Assembly: GCF_900105715.1 (NCBI RefSeq)
Contig: NZ_FNRY01000001.1
Location: 1,364,001 to 1,428,000, forward strand
Direction: 5' to 3'
DNA length: 64,000 nucleotides
DNA from: Paramicrobacterium humi
GTDB lineage: Bacteria > Actinomycetota > Actinomycetes > Actinomycetales > Microbacteriaceae
Shown here: piece after piece, positions 48,806 through 57,855 of the stretch
Numbering within the stretch: the first letter of the stretch is position 1
Layout of the letters: every line of letters begins with the position of its first letter
The notes under the pieces: generated by a model
Database searches by the model: none
Seen by the model: only the letters and a program-made list of their open reading frames with translations
Told to the model about the DNA's origin: nothing
Program-made: the position numbers and the translations under genes

Positions 48806-50533
48806 TCAGACCTGCTCCCGCACAGCGGAGAGCCTGGCATCTGCGTCGATCGGCTCGGGCGGTTCAAGCTGCGCTCGCCGCATGGCGAGGATCGCCTCGA
48901 CGGCCACCCAGACGCTCGCGACGATGATGATGACGTCGAGCGCGAGGAGCAGCCAGTCCGGGTTCGCCGGATCGGCAAAGCTCGTGAGCTGGTTGATCGC
49001 CGCCCAGAAGGAGGTGATGAACACGAAGATGAGCGGTACGAGTGCGTAAACCGGGTTCCGGCGCTTCCGAATGAGCATTACAGCGATGATCGAGAGCGTG
49101 AGCGACGCCATCAGCTGGTTCGTCGTTCCGAACAGCGGCCAGATCCGAAGGCCGCCTTCACCGCCAAGACCCTGTGAGAACGTGAGGCCGATGCCGACAA
49201 CGACCACGATGAGCGTGGCCGGGAACTTGGAGATCCGGAGCTTGACGACATCACCCATCTCTTGGATGACGAAGCGGAGCAGCCGCATGCCGGTGTCCAT
49301 TGTCGTCGCGGCGAACAGCACGGCCATGGTCGCGAGAACCGTCGCGCTGAGCGAGGCGGGCAACCCGATGCCGTTCTGCATCAGCGCGCCGCCGCCCTTG
49401 ACGAACGCCTCGACCCCTCCGGCGCCGAAGGAGCTGTACATCTCGTTCCACTCGGTCGCCGTCTTGAAGCCGCCGATGACGGCGAGGATCGTCCCGAGCG
49501 AGAGCAGACCCTCACCGACGGCGCCGAAGTAGCCGACGAATCGGGAGTCCGTCTCCTTGTCGAGCTGCTTCGAGCTCGTGCCCGACGACACCATGCCGTG
49601 GAAACCGGAGATCGCGCCGCACGCGATGGTCACGAACAGGAGCGGCACCAGGCTCGGCGTTCCCTCCGGCAGGTTCATGTTGAACGCCGGCGCCACGATC
49701 TCCGGCTTCGTCGCCGAGAAGAGGGTCGCGAGAAGGACGGAGCCGAACAGCAGGATGAGACCGACGAAGAGCTGAACGCCGTTGATGTAGTCGCGAGGCT
49801 GCAGCAGCACCCACACGGGCAGCAGCGACGCGATCGCGCCGTAGACGAACAGTGCGACGATCCAGAACGTGGCCGGGGTCATGCCGAGGAAGGACTCGGG
49901 CAGAACGACCGGAACTCGGTCGCCGAGGACGATGAGGGCGTACAGAAGCACGACGCCCACGACCGTGATCGGGATGAGCGGCCAGCGTAGGCGATAGACC
50001 GCGACGCCCACGAGAAGCGCGACGCCGATCGCACCCCAGGTCGGGATGACAGCGGTCGGTGTGCTGATCAGCAGGTTCTTGATCACGACGGCGAACGCGG
50101 CGATCACCATCAGCAGCAGGAGGAAGATGACGATGAGGAACAGGTTGGCGCCGCGCTTGCCGATGTAGCGCGCTGACAGCGCGCCGATCGAGCGGCCCTT
50201 GTTCCGCGCTGACGCCCACAAGGCGCCGAAGTCGTGCATTCCGGCGAAGAACACGGTGCCGATCGTCACCCACAGGAAGGCGGGCAGCCAGCCCCAGATC
50301 ACGGCGATCGCCGGACCGACGATGGGAGCGGCGCCGGCAACGGATGTGAAGTGGTGGCCCCACAGGATGTACTTGTTCGTAGGGACGTAGTCGACGCCGT
50401 CACTCAACTCGTGCGCCGGCGTCTTGAAGTTTTCGTCGAGTTTGTAGACCCGGCGAGCGAGGAATTTCGAATACAGCAGGTACCCGCCGGCGAACATCGC
50501 CAAGCCGACGAGCATGAGAATCAGAGAGCCCAT
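48806..50533 (-). CDS. cstA: CstA family carbon-starvation transporter (pyruvate/peptide)
   Basis: 575-residue integral membrane transporter with about 15-16 helices. Diagnostic CstA segments are HHFTSVAGAAPIVGPAIAVI near residue 60, then FFAGMHDFGALWAS, GFHGMVSSGTSSKQLDKETD and FAATTMDTGMRLLRF. Start ATG 50533 with AAGGGGG. Enterobacterial homologues (CstA, BtsT) take up pyruvate by proton symport. Operon with ybdD. Confidence 0.94.
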   Translation of the reverse strand: MGSLILMLVGLAMFAGGYLLYSKFLARRVYKLDENFKTPAHELSDGVDYVPTNKYILWGHHFTSVAGAAPIVGPAIAVIWGWLPAFLWVTIGTVFFAGMHDFGALWASARNKGRSIGALSARYIGKRGANLFLIVIFLLLLMVIAAFAVVIKNLLISTPTAVIPTWGAIGVALLVGVAVYRLRWPLIPITVVGVVLLYALIVLGDRVPVVLPESFLGMTPATFWIVALFVYGAIASLLPVWVLLQPRDYINGVQLFVGLILLFGSVLLATLFSATKPEIVAPAFNMNLPEGTPSLVPLLFVTIACGAISGFHGMVSSGTSSKQLDKETDSRFVGYFGAVGEGLLSLGTILAVIGGFKTATEWNEMYSSFGAGGVEAFVKGGGALMQNGIGLPASLSATVLATMAVLFAATTMDTGMRLLRFVIQEMGDVVKLRISKFPATLIVVVVGIGLTFSQGLGGEGGLRIWPLFGTTNQLMASLTLSIIAVMLIRKRRNPVYALVPLIFVFITSFWAAINQLTSFADPANPDWLLLALDVIIIVASVWVAVEAILAMRRAQLEPPEPIDADARLSAVREQV

Positions 50534-50651
50534 GTTTCCCCCTTGTGCGTCATTGCAACGAGTCGGGTGTTCGCCACCCGTTCCCGCGACGCTACCAGAC
50601 TCTGTGAAGTTACTGTGAGATTGGCGGTCCACGTGGGGGCAGATGCCGGAC

Positions 50652-51254
50652 TCACATGAGCACGAGCCGCACCGCGAGCGCGAGGATCACGACGCCGATC
50701 GTCACGTCGAGGATCTGCCAGGCGCGCGGCTTCGCAAGCAGCGGCGCCAGCCGGTGGGAGCCGTAGCCGAGCGCCGTGAACCAACTGATCGAGCCGAGCA
50801 TCGCGCCGATCGCGAACGGCCACGGCCCCTGCGCGCCCGACCGGTTCGCGAGCGTGCCGAGCATGACGATCGTGTCGAGGTACACGCCCGGGTTGAGGAA
50901 CGTGAGTGCGAGCGTGACCGTCACGACGGAGCGTCGCGGCATCCGCTCGCCGTTCTGCTCAAGCGACTCGCGCTTCGCCGCCGCGACGAACCGTGTGATC
51001 GCGAACCAGACGAGGTAGGCGGCTCCCGCCCATTTCAGGACGGATGCCGCGAGCGGCACGGCCTCGACGAGGGCGCCGATGCCGAGCGCTCCCGCGGCGA
51101 TGAGCGCGACGTCGGCAGCGATGCACAGCGCGACGACGATCGTGACGTGCTCGCGGCGGATCCCCTGGCGCAGCACGTACGCGTTCTGCGGGCCGACGGC
51201 GATGATGAGGGACCAGCCGGCAAGCAGACCGGACACGAGAGCGGAGATCACCAC
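50652..51254 (-). CDS. lysE: LysE/ArgO family basic amino acid exporter
   Basis: 200-residue exporter with six helices. Family start GLLAGWSLIIAVGPQNAYVL (the conserved GPQN) and ALTFLNPGVYLDTIVMLG (NPxxYLD) are clear. Exports lysine/arginine in related actinobacteria. Start GTG 51254; divergent from the ArgP/LysG regulator across 66 bp, the usual arrangement of this pair. Confidence 0.93.
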   Translation of the reverse strand: MVISALVSGLLAGWSLIIAVGPQNAYVLRQGIRREHVTIVVALCIAADVALIAAGALGIGALVEAVPLAASVLKWAGAAYLVWFAITRFVAAAKRESLEQNGERMPRRSVVTVTLALTFLNPGVYLDTIVMLGTLANRSGAQGPWPFAIGAMLGSISWFTALGYGSHRLAPLLAKPRAWQILDVTIGVVILALAVRLVLM

Positions 51255-51294
51255 TCAAGCCTCCGGCACGGCCCGCATGAAAGCCAGTGAATGT

Positions 51295-51313
51295 TTCTGC
51301 AGATCATGCAGAA
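51295..51313. promoter_or_regulatory. Candidate ArgP/LysG operator
   Basis: Perfect palindrome TTCTGCA-GATCA-TGCAGAA in the divergent lysE/argP space, 8 bp before the regulator start codon. Length and position are typical of LysR-family sites; LysG needs such a site to activate lysE. Confidence 0.55.
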
Positions 51314-51320
51314 TCGCTTC

Positions 51321-52193
51321 ATGAAGATCGAGCATCTGCGCGCCCTCGCCGCCGCCGTCGACAACGGCACAATGGAGCGCGCCGCACGAGCGCTGCACAT
51401 CACACCGTCGGCGATGAGCCAGCGGATCCGCGCGCTCGAGTCCGACGTGGGGCTCGTGCTGCTCACCCGCACGACGCCGATCGCCCCGACGGAATCGGGT
51501 GCCGCCGTGCTGAGGATGGCGCGGCAGGTCGCCCTGCTCGAGGCGGAGACGTTCGAGCAGCTGCGACACGGGGCGGCGCAGCTGAACCTTCCCATCGCCG
51601 TGAACGCCGATTCGATGGGGACCTGGTTCCGCTCCGTGTTCGACGTGGCGGCGAGCTGGGACGACATCGCTGTGCGCATCGACGTCGTCGACCAAGGAGC
51701 CGAGACCTCGCACCTCGCCGACGGGACCGCGATCGCCGCGGTCACGAGCCACGCACGGTCGGTGCAAGGTTTCACCGCCACTCCGCTCGGTCGCATGCGG
51801 TATGTCGCGATGGCGCGGCGCGACCTTGTCGAGAGGTTCCGCGAGAAGAAGCGAGGGCGTGACGGCGTCGACCTCGGGCGGCTGCCGATGGTGAACTACG
51901 GCCCCGATGATCGGCTGCAGCTGGACTTCCTCGTGCGGCATGGCGCCGCGCTGCCCGCGAAGGTGTCGCAGGTGCCTGGTTCCCAGGAGTTCTTCGCCGC
52001 CGTCGCCGCGGGCGTCGGCTGGGGGATGCTGCCGGAGCTGCAGCTCGGTCAGGACACGTCGGGTCTCGTGCCGCTCGCCGACGACGGCATCATCGACGTG
52101 CCGCTGTACTGGCACCGCTGGCGGCTGGACTCCGAGCGTCTTGATCGGCTCACGGCCGCGGTCGTCGACGCGTCGACCGTGCTGCGGCGATAG
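51321..52193 (+). CDS. argP: LysR family regulator, ArgP/LysG type
   Basis: 290-residue regulator: N-terminal helix-turn-helix (MERAARALHITPSAMSQRIR) and a LysR substrate-binding domain. Start ATG 51321 (MKIEHLRALAAAVD) matches the family. An upstream ATG at 51291 would place the operator palindrome inside the gene, so it is less likely. No ribosome-binding site is visible, so the mRNA may be leaderless. Activates the divergent exporter when basic amino acids accumulate. Confidence 0.92.
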   Translation: MKIEHLRALAAAVDNGTMERAARALHITPSAMSQRIRALESDVGLVLLTRTTPIAPTESGAAVLRMARQVALLEAETFEQLRHGAAQLNLPIAVNADSMGTWFRSVFDVAASWDDIAVRIDVVDQGAETSHLADGTAIAAVTSHARSVQGFTATPLGRMRYVAMARRDLVERFREKKRGRDGVDLGRLPMVNYGPDDRLQLDFLVRHGAALPAKVSQVPGSQEFFAAVAAGVGWGMLPELQLGQDTSGLVPLADDGIIDVPLYWHRWRLDSERLDRLTAAVVDASTVLRR

Positions 52194-52285
52194 TGTTCCG
52201 CGGCTTCCGAGTGCGTCTTCAGGAGGAGGATCATGAGCCTTGAGGAGGACGCGAGGTCGCGGCATCCGTCGTTAGCGTCTCTCTT

Positions 52286-52918
52286 GTGACCGTTCAATCC
52301 GCGGACCGCGTGCGCCGCGCTCGTCTCCCGCTCGTCGTCCGAGGCGGCGCGGTGCTCGCTGCGAGCCTTCTGCTCGGCGGACTCACCTCGTGCGCGCAGG
52401 GGCTTCTGCCCGAGTGGGCGACGTCGTTCGCGAACTCGTCGAGCGGGTGGACGCTGCTGACCGCCGTTCTCGTGTTCGCGGCGCGTGCCGCGTGGGGGAT
52501 GTCAGCCGTGCTCGGTGCTGGGAGCTTCGTGCTGCTCACGGTCGGCTACGCCATGGTGTCGACAATGCGCGGCTTCTATTACGACCCGATGTTCTTCTCG
52601 GTGATCGGCGTGCTGGTCGGGCCGTTCGTGGGCGTCGCGGCGTGCTGGCTGCGGGATCGCGGGCTGCGGGCCGCGTTGGGGACCGCGGCGCTCGCCGGAA
52701 TCGGCATTGGTGACGCGCTCTATGGGCTCACGGTCGTCGCCTCGACCACGAGTCCCGTGTATTGGGGCGCGATCGGCGTTCTCAGCCTTGCCCTGATCGC
52801 CGGAATGCTCGTGCGCCGCATCCGCGGCGTGGTGCCGGTTGTCATCGCCGTTCTCGGCTCGGCGGCCGTTGCGGCCGCCTACTTGCTCGCCTTCCGGGCG
52901 CTCAGCGGAGCACCTTAG
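52286..52918 (+). CDS. DUF6518-like membrane protein
   Basis: 210-residue protein with six hydrophobic segments (first LVVRGGAVLAASLLLGGLTS, later FYYDPMFFSVIGVLVGPFVG). The WATSFANSSSGWTLLTAVLV region matches my memory of DUF6518 proteins. Start GTG 52286. Function unknown; followed by a 300-bp gap before the DeoR regulator. Confidence 0.7.
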   Translation: MTVQSADRVRRARLPLVVRGGAVLAASLLLGGLTSCAQGLLPEWATSFANSSSGWTLLTAVLVFAARAAWGMSAVLGAGSFVLLTVGYAMVSTMRGFYYDPMFFSVIGVLVGPFVGVAACWLRDRGLRAALGTAALAGIGIGDALYGLTVVASTTSPVYWGAIGVLSLALIAGMLVRRIRGVVPVVIAVLGSAAVAAAYLLAFRALSGAP

Positions 52919-53020
52919 GCCTTTCTCGCGGGAACACGCGGCCTTCTATGTGGGCTACATGGGGGATTGTGAGGCGCCCCTCGTGAGAGGGACACTGGCC
53001 GTCAGTGATCGGAGTGAACG

Positions 53021-53164
53021 ATGTATCCCGCACCGATGGCGATGTCGCCAGAAGTCCACGCAGTCGTCGAGCGTGAGCGGCTCAAGCCGCCGGGAACGTC
53101 CGGGCAGACTCCGCACTGGCGACGTATCCGCCGCTGGTGGCGGTCCGCTACGTGTCAGTCTTGA
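53021..53164 (+). CDS. Possible 47-residue basic protein
   Basis: ATG 53021 with GGAG six bases upstream, ending TGA 53162-53164. The end is Arg/Trp-rich (WRRIRRWWRSATC). It is the only ORF with a good ribosome-binding site in the 300-bp gap between the DUF6518-like gene and deoR. A short hairpin CCCTC-GTGA-GAGGG (52978-52991) precedes it. No family recognised; it could be a coincidence. Confidence 0.3.
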   Translation: MYPAPMAMSPEVHAVVERERLKPPGTSGQTPHWRRIRRWWRSATCQS

Positions 53165-53217
53165 CTGCGATCGCGCGGCTTTCTCCGTGGCGGCATCTCA
53201 AAGAGGCCGCGGTGACT

Positions 53218-54003
53218 TCATCCGGTCACAACAATCTCGACGCCAGCACTCAGAAGCTCGTTCCGCAGATCTCGGTCGGGCTCCTTGTCGGTGACGAGCA
53301 CATCTAGAACGTCAATGCGATCGAGTACTACTCCTTTGCGCTGCCCCAGCTTCGTGTGGTCGGCGGCCATGATCACGGTGTCACTCTGTCCGAGCAAGCT
53401 CCGGCGTACCTCCGTCTCAGCCACGTCAAAGTAGCTGATGCCATCGAGAGCGGTGAGACCACCGCAGCCGAGAACCAGCTTGTTGAGTTGAAGCTGACGC
53501 CGCTTCTCTACGAGATCTCCGCTTACGAGCGTGGCCTCGCTGGTTAGCATCCCCCCGAGCACGATCACCGAACTCCGCGAGTACTGAAATTCGACAGCCG
53601 CCTGAATCGAATTCGTCACAATGAGCAGGTCGTCGCGCGGTGCTAGTTCCGCCGCGACCGCTCTGCACGATGTGCCGCTATCCAAACCGACCGTGTCACC
53701 GCTCACAATTAACTCGGCGACTTTGCGAGCAATGGCCGACTTGGCCTCGACCATGACTCCCACGCGCTTTGAGAAGCGGGGGCGCGGAGCCGTCGCTCCC
53801 CCGTGAACCCGTTGGAGCACGCCCTCACTATCGAGCCGCGCAAGATCACGCCGGACGGTCATCTCAGACACCTGAAGCGAGCGCGCCGTTCGAGCTACGT
53901 CCACCTGACCGTCGCGGTGGAGCAAATCGAGGATGTAACGCTTGCGATCTTCGATGGAATGGCCCGTTGCTTCTACCACGCTTGTCCGTCTTCTCCTGCT
54001 CAT
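53218..54003 (-). CDS. DeoR family transcriptional regulator
   Basis: 261-residue repressor: N-terminal winged helix (RYILDLLHRDGQVDVARTAR then SLQVSEMTVRRDLARLDSEG) and a C-terminal sugar-phosphate sensor of the DeoR/GlpR class (GLDSGTSCRAVAAEL, LGCGGLTALDGISYFDVAET). Start ATG 54003 overlaps the kinase stop as ATGA, so it is the last gene of the kinase-RLP-dehydrogenase operon. It probably senses a phosphorylated intermediate and binds the repeated TTCGAA sites at 57668-57787. Confidence 0.92.
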   Translation of the reverse strand: MSRRRRTSVVEATGHSIEDRKRYILDLLHRDGQVDVARTARSLQVSEMTVRRDLARLDSEGVLQRVHGGATAPRPRFSKRVGVMVEAKSAIARKVAELIVSGDTVGLDSGTSCRAVAAELAPRDDLLIVTNSIQAAVEFQYSRSSVIVLGGMLTSEATLVSGDLVEKRRQLQLNKLVLGCGGLTALDGISYFDVAETEVRRSLLGQSDTVIMAADHTKLGQRKGVVLDRIDVLDVLVTDKEPDRDLRNELLSAGVEIVVTG

Positions 54004-55319
54004 CGCGCCAGCTGCGTTTGCCCGGTTCTCACGGCCTCGAAGAAGTCTTCTCCGCCGATTTGGCCGCCCTTGAGGACGATCTCGAGTCCGTCCGTCACCA
54101 GATCATCTGACTGTAATCGGAAGGCGAGCGTGAGGCCTGACACTGTGCCGATCGTGACCATCGCCCGAGCGCGAAGCGCGGTTACGACATAGCCGGAAGT
54201 GTCGCCGCCAGCGACAAGAACTCGACCCAAGTCCGTTGACTCGCGACAGTACCGGACTGCCCGCGCTAGACCGTCGGCGATCTTCGTGACGCTCACCGGG
54301 CGAGCCTTCCGGGGGCTATCCGCGCCGCAGGTGTAAAGGATCACGCTCCTCCCCGCTTGGATCTCCCTTCGAGCTTCCAATGCTGCTGACTGGATCTCTA
54401 GTGCCCAATTCGAGTCACTACCGCTCGAGTCAAGCGCGATTGTGTGCCATCCGCCGCGCTGGGCATATTCAATTTGGTCACTCGTGAGTGAAGAACAAGA
54501 TCCGGAAACTGCAAGCACCGGGCCGCTCGATGCGTCGATGTTGTCTGGTCGAGCGCTTGCTTTACGGCCTAGCGCGGATGCGATTCCAATGCCGAAGCCG
54601 CCCGATCCCACCCCGAATCCTTGCACGTCCTGCGTATTGCGAAGCACGAGTTCACCTGCTCGTCTGAGGTCGTCTTCAGTAAGGCTGTCGAGAACGATCG
54701 CAGAGGCTCCATCATCGAGCGCATGAGCGTACCGCTGCTGCCCTTGTTCGACATCGGCCAGGGCGAGTATATCGACGCCGTAAACGGGCATGCCGAGCTG
54801 TAGCTCGATGTGCAGTCTCAGGTCCGCTTCCTTCATCGGAGTGACCGGATGGTTCGTCATGATCGATTGCCGATCCAAGCGGTGCACGTTTCCACGGTCG
54901 ACCGCGAAGTGATTGCTGAAGACGGTGTAGCGACCAAGATTGGGCTGAGCCACCAAGACTGGTACCGGCGCGCCGCACATCAGATGCTGTCCCCACGTGA
55001 TCGCAGGCTCGAAGCTTCCGACGGTCGGCGATGAGTCGGCGGTTGAACACACCTTGTAGAGCAGGAAGTCCGGGTTCAGCTGCGCTAACTGTTCGAGAGC
55101 GGGAATCAGCTGCGCTCTGATTGCCTCTGGCTCCATAGCTCGTGTAACCCCGGCTATGCCAATGACGGCGTGCGTTTCGGCGGCCGCTTCCAACTCGCCC
55201 TGATCTGGAGCTCCAAGGAACAACACGCTATCAAGCCCGAAGCGCTGGTACTGCATGATCAGGTCAGCCGAGCCGGTGAAGTCGTCACCGTAGAACGCCA
55301 AGAGCAGGTCTTTAGGCAT
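54000..55319 (-). CDS. Four-carbon acid sugar kinase family (DUF1537), OiaK/OtnK-like
   Basis: 439-residue ATP-dependent sugar-acid kinase. The N-terminal domain starts LLLAFYGDDFTGSADLIMQY (the DDFTGSxD substrate-binding loop). The C-terminal nucleotide-binding domain ends LVAGGDTSGYVVTAL and GLEIVLKGGQIGGEDFF, both hallmark blocks. Characterised members phosphorylate threonate, 3-oxo-tetronate (OtnK) or 3-oxo-isoapionate (OiaK). Start ATG 55319 follows the RLP stop by one base. Pairing with a RuBisCO-like protein favours the OiaK-type substrate, by comparison with known D-apionate pathways; assay is needed. Confidence 0.85.
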   Translation of the reverse strand: MPKDLLLAFYGDDFTGSADLIMQYQRFGLDSVLFLGAPDQGELEAAAETHAVIGIAGVTRAMEPEAIRAQLIPALEQLAQLNPDFLLYKVCSTADSSPTVGSFEPAITWGQHLMCGAPVPVLVAQPNLGRYTVFSNHFAVDRGNVHRLDRQSIMTNHPVTPMKEADLRLHIELQLGMPVYGVDILALADVEQGQQRYAHALDDGASAIVLDSLTEDDLRRAGELVLRNTQDVQGFGVGSGGFGIGIASALGRKASARPDNIDASSGPVLAVSGSCSSLTSDQIEYAQRGGWHTIALDSSGSDSNWALEIQSAALEARREIQAGRSVILYTCGADSPRKARPVSVTKIADGLARAVRYCRESTDLGRVLVAGGDTSGYVVTALRARAMVTIGTVSGLTLAFRLQSDDLVTDGLEIVLKGGQIGGEDFFEAVRTGQTQLAR

Positions 55320-55320
55320 G

Positions 55321-56592
55321 TCAGTGTCCAAAAGCTTTCAGCGCGATGTCAAGTGGAGAGCCAGGTTCGGCGACTTCTTCGGGAACATCTCCAGCGACGA
55401 CCGCGTCCCAAGCCGCTCGCATGCTGCTGACGCCGGCCGACGCGCCACCCGGGTGTGCGTGGATTCCGCCGCCAGCGAGAACAAGGATGTCGGCAGACTG
55501 AATCAAAGCGTGCGTTGTCGCTGCTGTGGCGGCCGTTTGTGCTGATGAAAGCACCGGCAGCATCGGATTACCAATCTCGAGCGGGCGCTGCATGGCCCGC
55601 ACGCTTGAAACTACCGCTGAGTTGTCTTCCCAGAACTTACTGTCTATGCCACCAACGTGTAAATGGTCGGCCCCACACACGCGGGCGAGCTTCTGAAAGA
55701 CGCGGAAGGACATCCCCAGTCCCGGGTGTCTGTCGAGTGCACCAAACCCGGCGCGATGTCCGTGCAACGCGAGGTCCGTACTCTTTCGAAGTTCAGCCAA
55801 GGCTGAGAAACCGATAGTGGGGATAGCCGCCATCGCGCAGGTCCCGCCTTGGCGCTCGATCCGTTCCAGCCCCATTTTCATGCTGTCTACGTCGCCCGTC
55901 ACATTGAACGCGTACATTGTCAGCTTGCCGGTCTGATCCGCTACGTCATTGAGAACACGCATGACGGCATCGATTCTCTGGTTCAGAGGAGCGAACGGGG
56001 GATCGGTATTGAGTTCGTCGTCCTTGATGAAGTCGATGCCGGCGAGAGCGAGCTCTCGAACAAGGGCGGTAAGTTGTTCCAGATGCAGGCCAATCGATGG
56101 TTTGACGATCGTCCCGATCATGGCCCCGCCATCTACCCCCATGAGGCGTCGGGTGCCGGGAATGCCGCGTAGCGGACCCGAATAGTGTTGCGCGAGCGCT
56201 GCCGGCAACTCGACGTCGAGCAGCTTGACGGCGGCGAGTTCTCGGAGCTCATAAAGGTTACCCGCAACCGTTGTGATCAGTGATGCCACTGAGGGTCCGA
56301 AGTTGATCGTCGGGAAGAGCACTTCGACGGTTCCGGTCGTAAGCGTTGCCGCCGGAGACGGCCGCCATGACCCAGGCAGCGGCGCAATGGGTGTCTCGTC
56401 GACCGTGATGCGACTCACAACGGCGCCGTGGCGGCGCTTGAGGTCTTCGGACTCGAGCGCGACGCGAGTGAAAGTCCCGGAGGATTGTTCCCCGGCCAGA
56501 ATCTCTGCCGCCTTCTCAAGCGGAAGGTAACTAGAGATTCTGTAGGTCGCGACGATATAGCTGTCGCGAGGCTCGGACTCACTGATTGTCAC
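55321..56592 (-). CDS. RuBisCO-like protein (form IV), OiaX/OiaT-like
   Basis: 423-residue RuBisCO large-chain homologue. Aligning by motif, GTIVKPSIGL supplies the Lys164 equivalent of RuBisCO Lys175 (the second lysine, 177, is Ser). GIDFIKDDELNTDPPF carries Lys190 with acidic partners Asp192/Glu193, equivalent to the carbamylated Lys201 centre. LHGHRAGFGALDRHPGLGM has the His at 294. HLHVGGIDSKFWED holds the His327 and loop-6 Lys334 equivalents (His312, Lys319), and LAGGGIHAHPGG is the phosphate loop. Unlike MtnW-type enolases it keeps the metal lysine and loop-6 lysine. Known enzymes of this type decarboxylate or cleave 3-oxo-isoapionate 4-phosphate. Start GTG 56592 overlaps the dehydrogenase end by 14 bp. 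Confidence 0.9.
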   Translation of the reverse strand: MTISESEPRDSYIVATYRISSYLPLEKAAEILAGEQSSGTFTRVALESEDLKRRHGAVVSRITVDETPIAPLPGSWRPSPAATLTTGTVEVLFPTINFGPSVASLITTVAGNLYELRELAAVKLLDVELPAALAQHYSGPLRGIPGTRRLMGVDGGAMIGTIVKPSIGLHLEQLTALVRELALAGIDFIKDDELNTDPPFAPLNQRIDAVMRVLNDVADQTGKLTMYAFNVTGDVDSMKMGLERIERQGGTCAMAAIPTIGFSALAELRKSTDLALHGHRAGFGALDRHPGLGMSFRVFQKLARVCGADHLHVGGIDSKFWEDNSAVVSSVRAMQRPLEIGNPMLPVLSSAQTAATAATTHALIQSADILVLAGGGIHAHPGGASAGVSSMRAAWDAVVAGDVPEEVAEPGSPLDIALKAFGH

Positions 56593-57637
56593 TCAGAACC
56601 CCATTCGGAAAGAGCACGACCTTGTTGGCCTCGCCAGTGAGCAACTCGATCGCGTGATCGAAGTCCCTCAAATTCAATCGATGTGTGATCAGCCAGCTCA
56701 AGTCAAGTCGTCCTGATGCGAGTAGGTGGCTGAGGTCCTCCCAGGTGGACCAGAGACGGCGGCCGAAAACTCCTCGAAGGGTGATCCCCTTCTTGTTTAT
56801 GTAGGCGGCGATATCGATCGGAATCTTCGATCCGGGATGCCCGATGGTGACAACATCTCCTTCACGCCGCACCGCTTCGAGAAGTGTCGGTAGGGCACTT
56901 GGCGCCGCTGACACCTCGAACGCTACGTCCGCTCCACCTCGTCGACCGGAAACAGTTCGGACGTAATCGACCACGTCATCGGAAGGGTCAAGTACCTGAG
57001 CGCCCAGAGACTCAGCAATCGCGCGCCTATACGGGTTCGGCTCTATAGCAATGACGTGTGACGCTCCGAACAGCATGCTCAGCTGAATTGCGACAAGCCC
57101 AACAGGCCCGCAGCCGCTGACCACGACAACTCCTCCCACGCCGGCGAAACCGCTCCTAGCGAGCGCGGTCAACGCCACCCCGGCCGACTCCATCAATGAG
57201 CCAACTTCGAGCGACACGGATTCGGGAAGCTTCACGACAATCGATTCGGGTACGGCAGTGCGCTGTGCGAACCCACCGTTCACGTGCATGCCGAGGATCC
57301 TCATGTTGAGGCAGTTGTGCGCGTTGCCGATGCGGCACTGGTAACAATCAAGGCAAGGTACGTGGCTTTCGAGGGCCACTCGGTCGCCAGGCGCAATGGT
57401 CGTGACGTCTGAACCCACCTCAAGGACGGTTCCGGAAACCTCGTGACCGATCACGACAGGGAGTTCAAGATTGAACGCCTGAGCGGATGGAGTCCACTCG
57501 TACAGTTCACGATCAGTGCCGCATACGGAAGCTGCTGCCACTTCGATCAGGACGTCTCGTTTGCCGACAATTGGCTCGCTCAGGTCCTTGATGAACTCAG
57601 CGCCGTGCCCTGGGCGGTTCTTGATGATCGCTTCCAT
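56579..57637 (-). CDS. Zinc-dependent alcohol dehydrogenase (MDR, threonine/sorbitol dehydrogenase-like)
   Basis: 352-residue NAD(P)-dependent medium-chain dehydrogenase. Catalytic zinc ligands Cys39 (SVCGTD), His65-Glu66 (VIGHEVSG); structural zinc cysteines at 95, 98, 101 and 109 (PCLDCYQCRIGNAHNC). Rossmann VSGCGPVGLVAIQL near 170, and Glu in AIEPNPYRR favours NAD. First gene of the minus-strand operon, ATG 57637. It should oxidise the imported sugar acid or polyol to the keto form used by the downstream isomerase/kinase/RLP. Confidence 0.92.
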   Translation of the reverse strand: MEAIIKNRPGHGAEFIKDLSEPIVGKRDVLIEVAAASVCGTDRELYEWTPSAQAFNLELPVVIGHEVSGTVLEVGSDVTTIAPGDRVALESHVPCLDCYQCRIGNAHNCLNMRILGMHVNGGFAQRTAVPESIVVKLPESVSLEVGSLMESAGVALTALARSGFAGVGGVVVVSGCGPVGLVAIQLSMLFGASHVIAIEPNPYRRAIAESLGAQVLDPSDDVVDYVRTVSGRRGGADVAFEVSAAPSALPTLLEAVRREGDVVTIGHPGSKIPIDIAAYINKKGITLRGVFGRRLWSTWEDLSHLLASGRLDLSWLITHRLNLRDFDHAIELLTGEANKVVLFPNGVLSDNQ

Positions 57638-57667
57638 TAGCCCTCAAACTCCCTTGTTTCGACTGTG

Positions 57668-57787
57668 CGAACGAACACGAGCCTACGCTGTTTCGAACAG
57701 AACGGTCAATATCACGATTGGGAAACGCGGTTGACCCGCGTCCTTCCTGGGTGTTAGCTTTGCCGGCACGGACGTTCGAACGAACAC
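57668..57787. promoter_or_regulatory. Mirror-image promoter/operator region of the acid-sugar locus
   Basis: Two promoters of identical layout face away from each other. Plus: TTGACC (57731-57736), 18-bp spacer, TAGCTT (57755-57760). Minus: TTGACC (57709-57704), 18-bp spacer, TAGGCT (57685-57680). CGAACGAACAC occurs at 57668-57678, just after the minus start, and again at 57777-57787, just after the plus start, preceded there by TTCGAA. A third related element, TTTCGAACAGAACG (57691-57704), lies between the minus -35 and -10. These are probable DeoR operators. Confidence 0.6.
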
Positions 57788-57855
57788 CGTGTCTCGGCGG
57801 AGCTCAAGGCTGAGTTCTCCCGTGGATGTGATTTCAATGGCGAAAGGAAGAATCC

